Shown: positions 27,993 to 38,605, numbered from the stretch's first letter. The stretch is 58,801 nt of DNA from Planctomyces sp. SH-PL62 (GCA_945893045.1 CAMDEA010000030.1:1-58801), one strand, 5' to 3'. The notes: generated from the sequence alone by a model not told the origin. Translations and numbers: made by a program.

Positions 27993-29738
27993 ATGACGAT
28001 CAGACAGCGAATTCTAGTTGGATATTTGATTGTCATCGTGTGTTTAGGCGCGGTGGCCCTGGTGGGCGTGCTTTGGACGGACGCCGAAATTGCTCGATCG
28101 ACTTCTGTCGCGAGACTGGCGCAGGGAATCCACTTGGAGCTGCTGGAAGCTCGACGGCGCGAGAAAGACTACCTCTTGCGGCATGATCTCGAATACATCG
28201 AAGGCACAGGTCAGAACGAGGGGTCGGTGCGTGAGCACTTGGGGCAAGCGCGAGTGTTGCTGAAGGAATGGACCGAGGTGTCGGTCGCCCCAATCCATGA
28301 GGTCGTTCGCCAGGATCTCGACACCTATGAAGCTCACTTGATGCGCTTGGTGCAGGCTTTGGAAAAACGGGGCCACGGAGAGACAGGGCTGATTGGGGTG
28401 TGGCGCGAGAAAGTCCATGCCTTGGAGGCGGTGCTGAAATCTCTGTCCGATCAATTCCCAACGCTGCTGCTGTTGCAGATGCGCCGTCACGAAAAGGACT
28501 ACCTGCTGCGTGCCGACCCGTCGTATGCCGTGCAGACTCGGGAACTGTCTCGCGAACTGGATCGCTACTTAACGGAACACGCTGCCCTGGTTCCGGACGT
28601 GAAAGCCACGCAAGCTCTGCTGGTGGAGTACACAGAACTGTTTCTCCGCGTCACGCAAATCGACCAGGAGAACGTCCTGCACCAGGAGCAGTTTCGCCAA
28701 GCCGCTCATGACGTGGAGCGACGCATGGAAAAGACCGCCACCGACGCCTGGCTGCTGACGGTCGCGGAACGCCAGAAGTTGCGGGGCTTTTTGTTGATCA
28801 TTGGATTGTTTGTCGTGGTGGTGACATTGGCGGTCAGCTTTCTGAATGCGCGGGCGATCGCCAGACCCATTCAGGCGGTGGTCGTGGTGGCCGCCAAATT
28901 AGCCAAGGGTGACTTCCAAGATCGAGTGCGAGTGAAGGCCGGCGGCGAGCTGGGTGCCTTGATCGAATCCACCAATCGCATGGCGGACGATCTGCAATCC
29001 GCGTTTGGCAAGCTGGAGGAATGGAACCAAAAGCTGCAAGATCGCGTGAGCACCGAAGTCGCCCGTGTCGAAAAGGCGCGATCGCTGCAACGTTTCTTGC
29101 CATCGAACTTGGTCGAGCAAATCTTGGATCGCGAGGATGGCTTTGTGGCTCGGCATGATCGCCGCAAGGTGACAGTCTTTTTCTCAGACCTGAGCGGCTT
29201 CACGAAATTCACGGATCAATCCGAACCGGAATTGGTGAGCGGCCTGTTGAACGAGTACTTGTCGGCGATGAGCGAGATCGCCTTTCGTTACGGAGGGACC
29301 ATCGACAAGTTCATCGGCGACGGGATCATGATTTTCTTCGGTGCTCCCGATTCGCAGGGCGAACTGGAGGACGCGCGACGCTGCGTGGCGATGGCCATCG
29401 AGATGCAGGAAGCGGTTCGCGGCCTGGAGAAGATCTGGAGTGCCCGCGGCCACGATGTGCAGTTTGGAGTCCGCATCGGAATCAACACCGGCTTCGCGAC
29501 CGTGGGCCATTTCGGATCGGATCATCGAATGGAATACACCGCCGTGGGAGGCTCCGTGAACTTGGCCTCGCGAATCGAGGGAGCGTCAGCAATCAACGCC
29601 ATCACACTCAGCCGCAGCACGTATCTGCTGGTGAAAGACCATTTCACGATCTCTCCGCGAGGCGAAGTCACGCTGAAAGGGATCCAGCAACCACAGCAGC
29701 TTTACGAAGTCCAGCCCAACGTGCAGCCGAAGGCTTAG
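27993..29738 (+). CDS. Membrane HAMP class III adenylate/guanylate cyclase
   Basis: 581 residues. Membrane helix (about 8-27), an all-helical extracytoplasmic sensor with two related R-R-x-E-K-D-Y-L-L-R segments (around residues 55 and 165, like helical bimodular sensors), a second membrane helix (about 265-285), HAMP (about 286-340), a short coiled coil, and a catalytic domain from about 391. Metal-binding Asp residues are in VTVFFSDLSGF and DKFIGDGIMIFF. The purine-site Lys is in DKFIGDG, and EYTAVGG has Thr where bacterial adenylate cyclases usually have it. VNLASRIE gives the transition-state Asn and Arg. It should therefore be active, probably making cAMP. ATG at 27993 follows GGAGCC. 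Confidence 0.92.
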   Translation: MTIRQRILVGYLIVIVCLGAVALVGVLWTDAEIARSTSVARLAQGIHLELLEARRREKDYLLRHDLEYIEGTGQNEGSVREHLGQARVLLKEWTEVSVAPIHEVVRQDLDTYEAHLMRLVQALEKRGHGETGLIGVWREKVHALEAVLKSLSDQFPTLLLLQMRRHEKDYLLRADPSYAVQTRELSRELDRYLTEHAALVPDVKATQALLVEYTELFLRVTQIDQENVLHQEQFRQAAHDVERRMEKTATDAWLLTVAERQKLRGFLLIIGLFVVVVTLAVSFLNARAIARPIQAVVVVAAKLAKGDFQDRVRVKAGGELGALIESTNRMADDLQSAFGKLEEWNQKLQDRVSTEVARVEKARSLQRFLPSNLVEQILDREDGFVARHDRRKVTVFFSDLSGFTKFTDQSEPELVSGLLNEYLSAMSEIAFRYGGTIDKFIGDGIMIFFGAPDSQGELEDARRCVAMAIEMQEAVRGLEKIWSARGHDVQFGVRIGINTGFATVGHFGSDHRMEYTAVGGSVNLASRIEGASAINAITLSRSTYLLVKDHFTISPRGEVTLKGIQQPQQLYEVQPNVQPKA

Positions 29739-29947
29739 TTTGGATTCATCCACCGGAATGTGGCCGGTCGCAACGCCGCACTCGAACTCTTGGGGCACTT
29801 GTTGACGACGGGTGAATCCAGCCAATTGATTTCGATCACATCGCGTGGATAGCCTACCGCCCCGTCAGGGATTGCGGAGTTTTCAGGGTCGATCATTTGT
29901 CAGTTTCCTGCTGGGCGTGGGCGTTGACGCACAAGAGAGGCAGTTTC

Positions 29948-32900
29948 ATGCGAATCAGACGGGCCAAAAGTCGCAGGACGCCTCACTTTGCCAATGTGAT
30001 TGAACATCTCGAGTCGCGATGCCTGCTCTCCGGTGCCGGGGACTTGGTTGGTGACACTCCGTTGACGGCCTCCAACCTTGGAATCCTCACCGCCGCACAA
30101 CCGCTCGAAGTCTTTGCCACGATTGACGAATCGTTTGATCTTGACGTTTTTCAATTTCAAGCTGGGACGCAAGAGACAGCCACGATCGAGTTGAGTGCGA
30201 ATGTCAGTTCGCTCGACACCTACCTGCGGTTGCTCGATTCGTCGGGCAATGAACTCGCCTTCGACGATGACAGTGGACCGGGCACGAATAGTCTGCTCCG
30301 CTTCACCGTCAACGGGGGCGAGATTTACTTTGTCGAGGCTGGCGATTTTTTTGATGGCACCGGTGATTTCTTCCTGGAGATCTCGCTGGATGCGGGAGAC
30401 ACGATCGCAACCGCGACCGATTTGGGGCTCTTCACGGCCATTCAACCGCTTGACGTCTTTGCTACGATCGACGCCGCCTTTGATCGTGACGTTTATCAAT
30501 TTCAAGCGAGCACCTCTGCAACAACAACGATTTCATTGAGCGCGAATGCCAGTTCGCTCGACACCGTCGTCACGCTGCTCGATTCGTTGGGAAATGTGAT
30601 CGCGTCCAACGACGATCGCAGCTTATTTTCAACGGATAGTCTGCTCACTGCCACGGTCGTCGAAGGTGAGACCTACTTTGTCGAGACGCGCGGGTTTTCG
30701 ACTTCCAGCGGTGCCTTCCACCTCACGATCGTCGCTGGTGATATTGGTGATACCATCGGAACGGCAACCAATCTGGGATTTCTCACGGCTACTCAACCGC
30801 TGGAAGTCTTTAGCACGATTGACGTCCCCTTTGATCGTGACGTCTTTCAATTTCAATCGATGACGCAAAGTGCAATTCTCATTGAACTGAGCGCGCGGCT
30901 GAGCTCTCTCGACACCATTGTCACGCTGCTGGACTCATCGGGAAACGTGATCGCCTCGAACGACGATAGCAATTCAGGCACGAATAGTCGGCTCACCGTT
31001 GCGATTGACGGAGGTGTGGTCTACTTCGTCGAGACCCGTGGTTTTTCAACTTCAAGCGGTGGTTATCAATTGGTCTTGAGAACTGTGACCGACGCCGTTG
31101 GTAACACCACGCAAACCGCGACTGACTTGGGAATCCTGACGTCAACACAACCGATCGAGTTCCTAGGCTCAATTGAAGTGCCCTTTGACCGTGACGTCTT
31201 CCGGTTTCAAGCGGCTTCGGAAGGTCCTGTGGTCATTGAACTCAGTGCGGATTTCAGTGGTCTTGATACCGTGGTGACGTTGCGCGATTCATCCGGAGCG
31301 GTGGTTGCTTCCAACGACGACGATGGGGGTTCGACAAATAGCCGACTCAACTTCAGGGTTGTCAGAGGGGAGACCTACTTTGTCGAAGCCGGTGGTTTTT
31401 CAAATTCCATCGGTGACTATCTCCTGAGAATTACGCTCGATTCTGGATTTCCTGTGGAGTCCGCAACCAATTTGAGAAACCTGACGGCAACCCAACCACT
31501 AATGGTTTCTGGGACGATCACGGCATTGGAAATTCATGACCTTTTTCTTTTTACGGCTCTGGTAAATGGCACGGTTGAAGTTCGACAAGTTGCCGCGCCT
31601 GTGGTTGGCGCTGCACTCCCATTCGATGGCGTCTTGAAAGCGTTCGATGCCGGGAGCAGCTTCCCTCTCGCCGTCGATTTTGGTTCATCTGACACGACCA
31701 TTCCTCGCGTCGTCACCTTCCCTGTGGTTGCTGGGCAACGTTATTTCGCCGAAGTCACAGGTTTCGGCGGAAGCGTCGGTGATTATCGGTTGAGCATCGT
31801 ACTTACGGTGGATGATGTGCCTGAGGCCGGGCGCAATCTCACCGGCTTTTCGTCCGCGAACCCCACTGTCCTGTTTGGATCCATCGAAACGAGGAGAGAT
31901 ATCGACACCTATCGGTTTATCGCCGATGCCAATCGGACTCTGCAAATCTCGCTGAACGCGACCGCCGAAAGCGCCCTTGATCCAGTTTTGGACGTTCGAG
32001 TTTTCGCCGAAGATGGTTCGTTTTTTGATCGATTTGTAAATAACAACTTTGGATTCAGCTTCGACAGTTTCGTATTCGTGCCCGTGCGACAGAGGCAAAC
32101 AATTGAGATCGACGCTCGGGACTTTCGATCGCGCCGGGGCGATTATCAACTCACGATCACTGGAGGCGGTACAGTTCCCATTTCGTTTCCGACTGTTGCA
32201 CAGCCTATCGTGCATCAACGGCAAAGCATCGAACAACGCTCGACGACAGACACGTTTCGATTCACCGCAACGGTCGGTGGATTGACCACTGTCGAGGTCA
32301 ACAAGGTTAGCGACAGTCTGGATCCGACCGTGACGATCGTCACTTATGATGATCCCGCAAATCCCTCTGTTGCGAGTTTTGTCGCGTCCGATGACGACAG
32401 TGGGCGAGGCCTCGATAGCCGTGTGACTTTTCCAGCCGTCGTAGGCCAAGTTTACGATCTCATCGTGGGCGGATTTGGCTCAACGACCGGTAATTTTGAC
32501 GTGACGCTAAGTTTGGGCTCAAGCGACGACGTTGGAAATACCTTTGAAGTCGCGGCTCCATTAGCGACTCAAGACGACGCATTTTTGTTGTCGGAGAATG
32601 GAACAATCTCTGCGGGAGGGGACAACGACGTCTTTTCGTTCATCGCCAGTTTCAATGGGACGCTCGATTTCCGTGCCTCGCCTTTCGAGGCGGATCTGCG
32701 GGCGGGACTGTCTTTCTTTCGGGCCAGCCGGACTGGCAATGCCAGTGATGTGGAACTGCTGGCGGTTGCGGAACCGGCAGCGCCAGGCGAACAAACAAGC
32801 CTATTGGTGCCCGTGAACGAAGGACGCACCTACTTTGTCCGTGTCGTGGGACTGAGGAATTCCAATGGCGACTTCACGTCCGGTGACTATTTCTTGTCGG

Positions 32901-34783
32901 CGAATGCCGTCCCGGATCTGATACCTGCATCACCATCTGACGCGCAAATTGAACTGGTTGGAAGTGTGGGGGCGTTATCGGGTCAATCTGTCGACTTCCC
33001 TTCCGATCGCGATTGGTATCGCTTGGTCGCTCCTTCGAGTGGCGAGTTTACAATCCGACTGGATCGCACGTCCGGCGACCTGGATCCAATCCTGACCGTT
33101 TACAACGAACAAGAGCTTGCCGTCGCTCGCAACGACGACAATGGCGGTTTCACCTTGAATAGCCAGATTACTCTCCAAGCGCAACACGATGGCGAGTTGT
33201 TCTATGTGGAAGCGGCTGGCATCAATGAAACGACCGGAGATTATCAAGTGACCGTCCAATTCACCCCCCACGCGGCCGACGATTTTGGAAATGATTCTGG
33301 CCACTTTTCCCTGATTCCAGTGCTGGAAGAAAATCGATTTGCGGTGCAAGGTCTCCTCGACGTCACTCAGGATCGCGACTTCTTCGCGTTCACGGCAGAG
33401 GTGGGAGGAACGGTGACCGTAAGTTTGGCGACACGTGACTTGCCGTTGCCACCAGGAGTCGAATTGCGAGTCTTCGAGGCGGAGTCTACTGATCTGTCAA
33501 ACGTCTCGATTGAGAATCTCACACAGGTCGCGTTGATTGTCACCCAACGTGAAGAAACAGCGTTGAATTTGAGCGATCTCTCAGCCCAGCGGTCACACGA
33601 CGACGTTCTGCAGTCAAGTCGACACTTCGTCGTCGCTGTTTCACACGTCGGCATAGCATTGAACTCCCCAGTCAACTACAGCCTCAGCATCAATGTCGAG
33701 CCAGGCCAGGCATCCGAAGATCTGTCGCTTAGGAATGCCGCACTCTTTGCGCTGTTGTCCCTCGCCGATGGTGTGGCCACCAGCGGTGAACGAAATCAAA
33801 TCGTCATCCGCGATGCGCTTTCCGCCGCGATAAACGAGTTAGGGAAGACAGGAGACTTCTTAGTCGTGGTCATCGATCCGGTGAACGACCCCGTGCTCAC
33901 GGACTCTCAAGGTCGTCAGTCGGGATTTACGTCAAGCAATGGAACGCTGAATGAGACTCCTGGCGGTTACGTCTCCGTGGGATCTTTCGGACAAGTACTG
34001 ATCGTTCCCGTCTCTTCGGCGGGGAAGTTTGAGTTGCGATTTGCGGGGAATGGGCCTGACCTTGCCCAGAGTTTCTCGGCGTTTGTGATTGGACCGGCGG
34101 GGTCTCAGTCGGTTTCTCAGGGGCAGCCACGAATGACGTCCACAGACGGAAAGACAACCTTCGCGGTTGAACTTAGCTTTGGTGGGATTGAGCGACCACG
34201 GGTTAATGGCGGTGGTGGTGGCGGTCCAATAACTACAACGCAGCCGCCTAACGTCATTCCGAATCTTAATTCACAACTAACAGGGTCCGAATCAACAACA
34301 TCGAGACCTGATTTAGGATCCTCGTCCCCATCCTTCATTCGGATTGTGAGCCTGCTCCTTGGCAGCCGTCAGACTTCGAGAAACGGGCGGGCGTCCACGG
34401 GCATCGTGGCTCAATCGGGCATCGAAGATTCAACCATCTTGCGGTTTGAGGATGGCTTGCGCCAGTCGATCGATCGACAATCGGATGAACCTTCCGGAAT
34501 CGACTGGCCGAGTTTGTTGGATGGAGTTCTCGAACGTCTGCAGTTCGACGGAAATTCACGGCAGTCCATCCGACGTTTGGCTGAAGATCTTCAAGGAAGC
34601 AGGGCGAGCATTCCCCTGCAATTCATCAGGAATTCTGCCGTCGGTCGCTCGGCGAAGGCGATGTACGAGACTTTGAAATTTGGTGCCGTGGCCATCGGCA
34701 CGGGAAATCCCAAGCTGCCCGTGCCGAAACTGCGTCCTCTCGCACCGAAAGCCACTCCCGCGAGTCCCGCGTCAAGCCGATAG
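29948..34783 (+). CDS. Giant LEPR-XLL protein with ten PPC-like units
   Basis: 1611 residues, exported. The basic N-terminus has IEHLESRCLLSGAGD (LEPR-XLL type). It is followed by about ten units of roughly 110-125 residues resembling the bacterial pre-peptidase C-terminal domain. Each has an entry like ATNLGFLTATQPLEVFSTID, a core like FDRDVFQFQA, then LDTVVTLLDSSGNVIASNDD and YFVETRGFS. Units 2-4 are the most alike, even at DNA level, indicating recent internal duplication; units 5-10 are divergent. From about residue 1400 the protein is Ser/Thr/Gly-rich, with a Pro/Lys-rich end. PPC domains are beta-sandwiches in secreted proteins. No catalytic domain is visible, so a structural or adhesive surface role is likely. 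Start at 29948 follows AGAGAGG. Confidence 0.88.
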   Translation: MRIRRAKSRRTPHFANVIEHLESRCLLSGAGDLVGDTPLTASNLGILTAAQPLEVFATIDESFDLDVFQFQAGTQETATIELSANVSSLDTYLRLLDSSGNELAFDDDSGPGTNSLLRFTVNGGEIYFVEAGDFFDGTGDFFLEISLDAGDTIATATDLGLFTAIQPLDVFATIDAAFDRDVYQFQASTSATTTISLSANASSLDTVVTLLDSLGNVIASNDDRSLFSTDSLLTATVVEGETYFVETRGFSTSSGAFHLTIVAGDIGDTIGTATNLGFLTATQPLEVFSTIDVPFDRDVFQFQSMTQSAILIELSARLSSLDTIVTLLDSSGNVIASNDDSNSGTNSRLTVAIDGGVVYFVETRGFSTSSGGYQLVLRTVTDAVGNTTQTATDLGILTSTQPIEFLGSIEVPFDRDVFRFQAASEGPVVIELSADFSGLDTVVTLRDSSGAVVASNDDDGGSTNSRLNFRVVRGETYFVEAGGFSNSIGDYLLRITLDSGFPVESATNLRNLTATQPLMVSGTITALEIHDLFLFTALVNGTVEVRQVAAPVVGAALPFDGVLKAFDAGSSFPLAVDFGSSDTTIPRVVTFPVVAGQRYFAEVTGFGGSVGDYRLSIVLTVDDVPEAGRNLTGFSSANPTVLFGSIETRRDIDTYRFIADANRTLQISLNATAESALDPVLDVRVFAEDGSFFDRFVNNNFGFSFDSFVFVPVRQRQTIEIDARDFRSRRGDYQLTITGGGTVPISFPTVAQPIVHQRQSIEQRSTTDTFRFTATVGGLTTVEVNKVSDSLDPTVTIVTYDDPANPSVASFVASDDDSGRGLDSRVTFPAVVGQVYDLIVGGFGSTTGNFDVTLSLGSSDDVGNTFEVAAPLATQDDAFLLSENGTISAGGDNDVFSFIASFNGTLDFRASPFEADLRAGLSFFRASRTGNASDVELLAVAEPAAPGEQTSLLVPVNEGRTYFVRVVGLRNSNGDFTSGDYFLSANAVPDLIPASPSDAQIELVGSVGALSGQSVDFPSDRDWYRLVAPSSGEFTIRLDRTSGDLDPILTVYNEQELAVARNDDNGGFTLNSQITLQAQHDGELFYVEAAGINETTGDYQVTVQFTPHAADDFGNDSGHFSLIPVLEENRFAVQGLLDVTQDRDFFAFTAEVGGTVTVSLATRDLPLPPGVELRVFEAESTDLSNVSIENLTQVALIVTQREETALNLSDLSAQRSHDDVLQSSRHFVVAVSHVGIALNSPVNYSLSINVEPGQASEDLSLRNAALFALLSLADGVATSGERNQIVIRDALSAAINELGKTGDFLVVVIDPVNDPVLTDSQGRQSGFTSSNGTLNETPGGYVSVGSFGQVLIVPVSSAGKFELRFAGNGPDLAQSFSAFVIGPAGSQSVSQGQPRMTSTDGKTTFAVELSFGGIERPRVNGGGGGGPITTTQPPNVIPNLNSQLTGSESTTSRPDLGSSSPSFIRIVSLLLGSRQTSRNGRASTGIVAQSGIEDSTILRFEDGLRQSIDRQSDEPSGIDWPSLLDGVLERLQFDGNSRQSIRRLAEDLQGSRASIPLQFIRNSAVGRSAKAMYETLKFGAVAIGTGNPKLPVPKLRPLAPKATPASPASSR

Positions 34784-34868
34784 CCAGCGGTTTGATTTGC
34801 GGCCACGGTGATTGAAGTTCCGAGCCGAAGCGCTATAACCAACGGCCTTCTCGTCTCGGAGATTTCGT

Positions 34869-37800
34869 ATGAGCATCGAACAGAATCTGTTGTTCGCCGT
34901 CCTGGCGTTTGAGAACGATTTGCTCGATCTGTCGCAATTGACCGCTGCCTGCCGGGCATGGGCCGAAGACAAATCCAAATCGTTGGCTGAATTGTTGGTG
35001 CAGCGTGGTTGGATCACGTTGGCGGACTGCGATTTCCTCGACAAGCTGGTCGAGCGCAAGCTGGCCAAGCACCACCATGATCCACGAGTCACGTTGAATT
35101 CCATTGCACGCGGCGATGTCTGTGATGCCATCATGGATGTTGAGGATAGCGATATCCAGCATTCGGTGAGTTCCTGGCCTGCGACCGGATCGGACTTGAT
35201 CGAAACCATTGGCGAAACGCAGACCGAGTCCCAGCAGCCTAAGTCGCGGTACACCTGGCTTAACGAGGTTGGCAGGGGCGGGTTGGGCCGAGTCTGGTTG
35301 GCGCGTGATAACGACATGTCTCGCGAAGTGGCGTTGAAAGAGATCCGCCTCGATAAGTCCGCTGAGTCGCAGCAGTCCGTCCGACGATTGATCAAAGAGG
35401 CCCAGATTACCGGGCAATTACAGCATCCAAATATCGTTCCGGTCTATGAACTCCATCGTGGCCGCCGTCCCTTCTACACCATGAAACTGGTGCGCGGCGA
35501 AACACTTGCGAAAGCGATCCAGCGGTTTCACGAGCCTGGCCGGGACAGCCAGCGCGAGCCACTTTCATTGCCGCAATTGTTGAACGTCTTTGTCAGCGTG
35601 TGCGAGGCATTGGCGTACTCGCACTCGCGCGGCATCATTCATCGAGACTTGAAGCCGGAGAACATCATTCTGGGCGACTACGGCGAAGTAGTCGTGCTCG
35701 ACTGGGGCCTCGCGAAGCACATTGGCAGCAAAGATGAGTCGGTCGCGCCGATCATCTTCACCGACGACGCGCAGGGCGCGGCCACTCATTTGGGAGCCAC
35801 GCCCGGTACGCCAGCGTATATGGCTCCCGAACAAGCCTCCGGGCGAATCGATCTGATCGACCATCGGACGGATGTGTATGGATTGGGTGCGATCCTGTTT
35901 GAAATCCTGACCGGTCGCTCGCCGCACCGCGATCTGGTTTCACGCAGCCGAGTCCCTCCGCAAACGAAACGCCAGGTCGGTGAAGAAGACACAGCGGCCG
36001 AAAGTTCCGCCTCCGCTCCGGCAGACGATTCACACAGCCAGCGAAACGCCGATTCACTCGCCGCAATCCTTCACCGCATCGCGAATGCCGAAACGCCACG
36101 AGCGCAATCGGTGAAGTCTCGCATCCCGGTCGAACTCGATGCCATCTGTGCGACGGCCATGTCGAAACGGCGAGACGATCGGTATCAGGATGCGAAGGCG
36201 CTGATTGCCGATGTCAAACGGTTTCTCTTTGATGAACCCGTGTCGGTGATTCCGGCTCCGCTGAGCGCGCAAACGCGGCGGTGGGCCAAGCGGCACCAAA
36301 TGGCTGTCACCGCCACCGCAGCGGCGCTGATCATCGGTCTGGCAAGTTTGGGGACGTTATCACTGCTTATGACCGGCAAGAACAAATTGCTGGCTGACGC
36401 GAACTCTCGCCTTCAAACCACCAACACGACGCTGGAGCAGACGAGCCAGCGCGAGCGTGAGGCGACGATCCTTGCCGAAGCCAACTCGCAACAAGCAGAA
36501 AAGAACGCTGCCGAAGCAAAAGTGCAGAAGCAGCGAGCTGAAGAGAATTCTTTGAGGGCGGAAAAAAACGCGGCCGAGGCCAAAGTGAGTGCCGCAGAAG
36601 CGAAAGCAAACGCTACCAAGGCCGAAGCGAGTGCGGCCGAAGCGAAAGCGAACGCCGCCACGGCAGAACAAAATGAGGCAATCGCCAGAGCCAATGCCAA
36701 TGAGGCTCGCCAACAGAGCCAGATTGCGCTGACGACGCTCGAATCCGTGATTTTCGACATCCAGCGCGGATTGAAGAATGTTCCGGGAGCCGGCGAAGTG
36801 CAGCGCAAGCTGCTCACAAAGGCATTGCAGGGCCTCGAACAGATTTCGGAACGGTTTGTCTCCCGCAGCGCACTCGATCGCGACACCGCGGCCGTGCTGA
36901 TTGATTTGGGTGACCTGTTCCTCAAAATCGGGAACAATTCACCTCCGTCTGGTCACTCGGAAAGCGGCTCTGGGGAACGAGAGACGCTGGAAGGGACTGT
37001 GGCGACGGCCAACAAACTCTATTCCCAAGCTCTCAAGATCAATCAAGCCATCGCGGCGGCGAATCCCAACGAGGTCCGCGCCCTGCGCGATCTGTCTGTC
37101 TCGTATAACAAACTTGGCAGCACACTGCTGCAGTCCGGACAGGCCGACCTGGCCGTTGAGCATTACCAGAATGGTCTGAGGATCATTCAGAAGTTAGCGA
37201 TCGGCGATCCCAGCAATCCGCAGATTCAGCGCGACTTATCGATCTCGCAGAATCAACTCGGAGATGGCTTGTTGCGATGTGGGAATCCGGTCGACGCACT
37301 CGCCTCGTATCGGAAGGGATTAGAGGTGACGCAGAAGTTGGCGTTGAATGCCCCGGACGACGCCGAGATTCAGTATGACCTGTGCGTTTCCTGCCTGAGA
37401 CTGGGGAGCGCACTGCTTCAATTCGGTCAGGCCGCCGAGGCGCGGGTGCAGTATCAGAAGGGGCTGGAGATCAGTCTCAAGTTGGCCGACGGCAATCCGA
37501 ACGACGTCCAAGTCCAACGCCAACTGAGTCTCGCGTACAACAATCTTGGTGACTCACAGAGCCAGCTTGGGCAGCCTGAAGTGGCGCTCGAGCAATATCA
37601 GAAGGGACGCGAGATCAGCGAGAAGCTGGCGGCGGCCGACTCGAGCGATGTTCAGGCACAGCGTCATCTCGCGATTTCATTCAGTCGGCTGGGAGACGTT
37701 TCCTTAAAGTCTGAAAAGTTCAATGAAGCACTCGGACATTATCAAAAGTTTCAAGCGATTAGTCAGAAGCTGGCGGCAAACGATCCGAGCGACTCCCGTG

Positions 37801-38300
37801 CGCAGCGCGATCTCTGGGCCTCCTACAACAACCTCGGCAGCGTGCTCCTGAAGACTGATAAATTGACCGAGGCGCTCAAGTACTTCCAGCAGGGAATGGA
37901 GATCAGTCAAAAGTTGGCCGATGTCGAATCCAGCGATACCCAGGCGAAGCGCGACTTATCCGTCTCATGGAATTATCTCGGCGACGCGCTGCTCCGCACC
38001 GGAAAGGCGGCCGAAGCGGTTCGACAGTATCAGCAGGGATTGGAAATCCGTCAGATCCTGGCGGAAGCCAAGCCAAGCGATACCCAAGCGCAACTGGACT
38101 TGGTGGTCAGTTTCTCAAAGCTGGGCGACGTGACCCAGCAATTGAAGGAATACACAGAGGCCATCGCCTGGTATGAAAAGGCGTTGGAGGTTTTGTCGCG
38201 GCTGGACAACGAGAATCGACTGCCGCCGTTCAATAAAAAAAATTGGATTCCAAACTTCAACAAAATGATTGCCCAGTGTCGAAAGGCGATGACCAATTAG
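34869..38300 (+). CDS. Transmembrane Ser/Thr kinase with C-terminal TPR array
   Basis: 1143 residues. A 125-residue N-terminal region of unknown fold precedes the kinase (about 128-455). The kinase has GRGGLGRVWLARD, VALKEIRL, HRDLKPENIILGDYGEVVVLDWGLAK and GTPAYMAPEQ. The metal-binding DFG is DWG here, as in many planctomycete kinases. A membrane helix at about 478-500 is followed by a long Ala/Glu-rich coiled coil (about 504-624, repeated AEAKANA-type heptads) and about nine TPR-like repeats of about 46 residues (AQRDLSVSWNYLGDALLRTGKAAEAVRQY). The TPRs are thus extracytoplasmic and may be the sensor. It lies between two surface-protein genes. Confidence 0.93.
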   Translation: MSIEQNLLFAVLAFENDLLDLSQLTAACRAWAEDKSKSLAELLVQRGWITLADCDFLDKLVERKLAKHHHDPRVTLNSIARGDVCDAIMDVEDSDIQHSVSSWPATGSDLIETIGETQTESQQPKSRYTWLNEVGRGGLGRVWLARDNDMSREVALKEIRLDKSAESQQSVRRLIKEAQITGQLQHPNIVPVYELHRGRRPFYTMKLVRGETLAKAIQRFHEPGRDSQREPLSLPQLLNVFVSVCEALAYSHSRGIIHRDLKPENIILGDYGEVVVLDWGLAKHIGSKDESVAPIIFTDDAQGAATHLGATPGTPAYMAPEQASGRIDLIDHRTDVYGLGAILFEILTGRSPHRDLVSRSRVPPQTKRQVGEEDTAAESSASAPADDSHSQRNADSLAAILHRIANAETPRAQSVKSRIPVELDAICATAMSKRRDDRYQDAKALIADVKRFLFDEPVSVIPAPLSAQTRRWAKRHQMAVTATAAALIIGLASLGTLSLLMTGKNKLLADANSRLQTTNTTLEQTSQREREATILAEANSQQAEKNAAEAKVQKQRAEENSLRAEKNAAEAKVSAAEAKANATKAEASAAEAKANAATAEQNEAIARANANEARQQSQIALTTLESVIFDIQRGLKNVPGAGEVQRKLLTKALQGLEQISERFVSRSALDRDTAAVLIDLGDLFLKIGNNSPPSGHSESGSGERETLEGTVATANKLYSQALKINQAIAAANPNEVRALRDLSVSYNKLGSTLLQSGQADLAVEHYQNGLRIIQKLAIGDPSNPQIQRDLSISQNQLGDGLLRCGNPVDALASYRKGLEVTQKLALNAPDDAEIQYDLCVSCLRLGSALLQFGQAAEARVQYQKGLEISLKLADGNPNDVQVQRQLSLAYNNLGDSQSQLGQPEVALEQYQKGREISEKLAAADSSDVQAQRHLAISFSRLGDVSLKSEKFNEALGHYQKFQAISQKLAANDPSDSRAQRDLWASYNNLGSVLLKTDKLTEALKYFQQGMEISQKLADVESSDTQAKRDLSVSWNYLGDALLRTGKAAEAVRQYQQGLEIRQILAEAKPSDTQAQLDLVVSFSKLGDVTQQLKEYTEAIAWYEKALEVLSRLDNENRLPPFNKKNWIPNFNKMIAQCRKAMTN

Positions 38301-38302
38301 CC

Positions 38303-38503
38303 GTGGAATTGCGCGAACAGCCTGGCAAGTCCGGCACGCTCGATGCCGCGATTCTCAAACAAGTGACGCTCGATGATGGCACAGCGAGCACGGCCCCCGC
38401 TGAGGCCGAAGTGGACGACAATGGGACGGCTGAGGATCAGGAATCGAACGAGGATGCGAACGACATCGACCTCGTATTCACGGACATCGTGAGTCCTCTT
38501 TAG
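38303..38503 (+). pseudogene. 3' coding relic of a LEPR-XLL-type gene
   Basis: An open frame follows the kinase stop without its own convincing start. It encodes an acidic tail (ELREQPGKSGTLDAAILKQ ... TAEDQESNEDANDIDLVF) ending IVSPL-stop. The DNA across and after that stop (GTGAGTCCTCTTTAGAGAG) matches the DNA after the next gene (GTGAGTTCATTTTAGAGAG at 40140-40158), and both are followed by related terminators. I infer the surviving end of a third tandem paralogue whose 5' part was lost. It could instead be a short expressed ORF, since the same frame is open from 38243. Confidence 0.5.
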
Positions 38504-38551
38504 AGAGCTGCAAGTTCCAGCCGCTTGGTCGCCCTGTCGATCGGAGTCTTG

Positions 38552-38583
38552 AAAAGCCCGTTGCTTCGGTAACGGGCTTTTTT
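38552..38583 (+). terminator. Intrinsic terminator
   Basis: AAAAGCCCGTTGC-TTCG-GTAACGGGCTTTTTT: an 8-bp GC-rich stem with a T-run. It lies 48 bp after the relic's stop codon and is nearly the same as the terminator at 40202-40233. Confidence 0.92.
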
Positions 38584-38605
38584 GTTGTTTTCGCCGAATC
38601 CGTGA

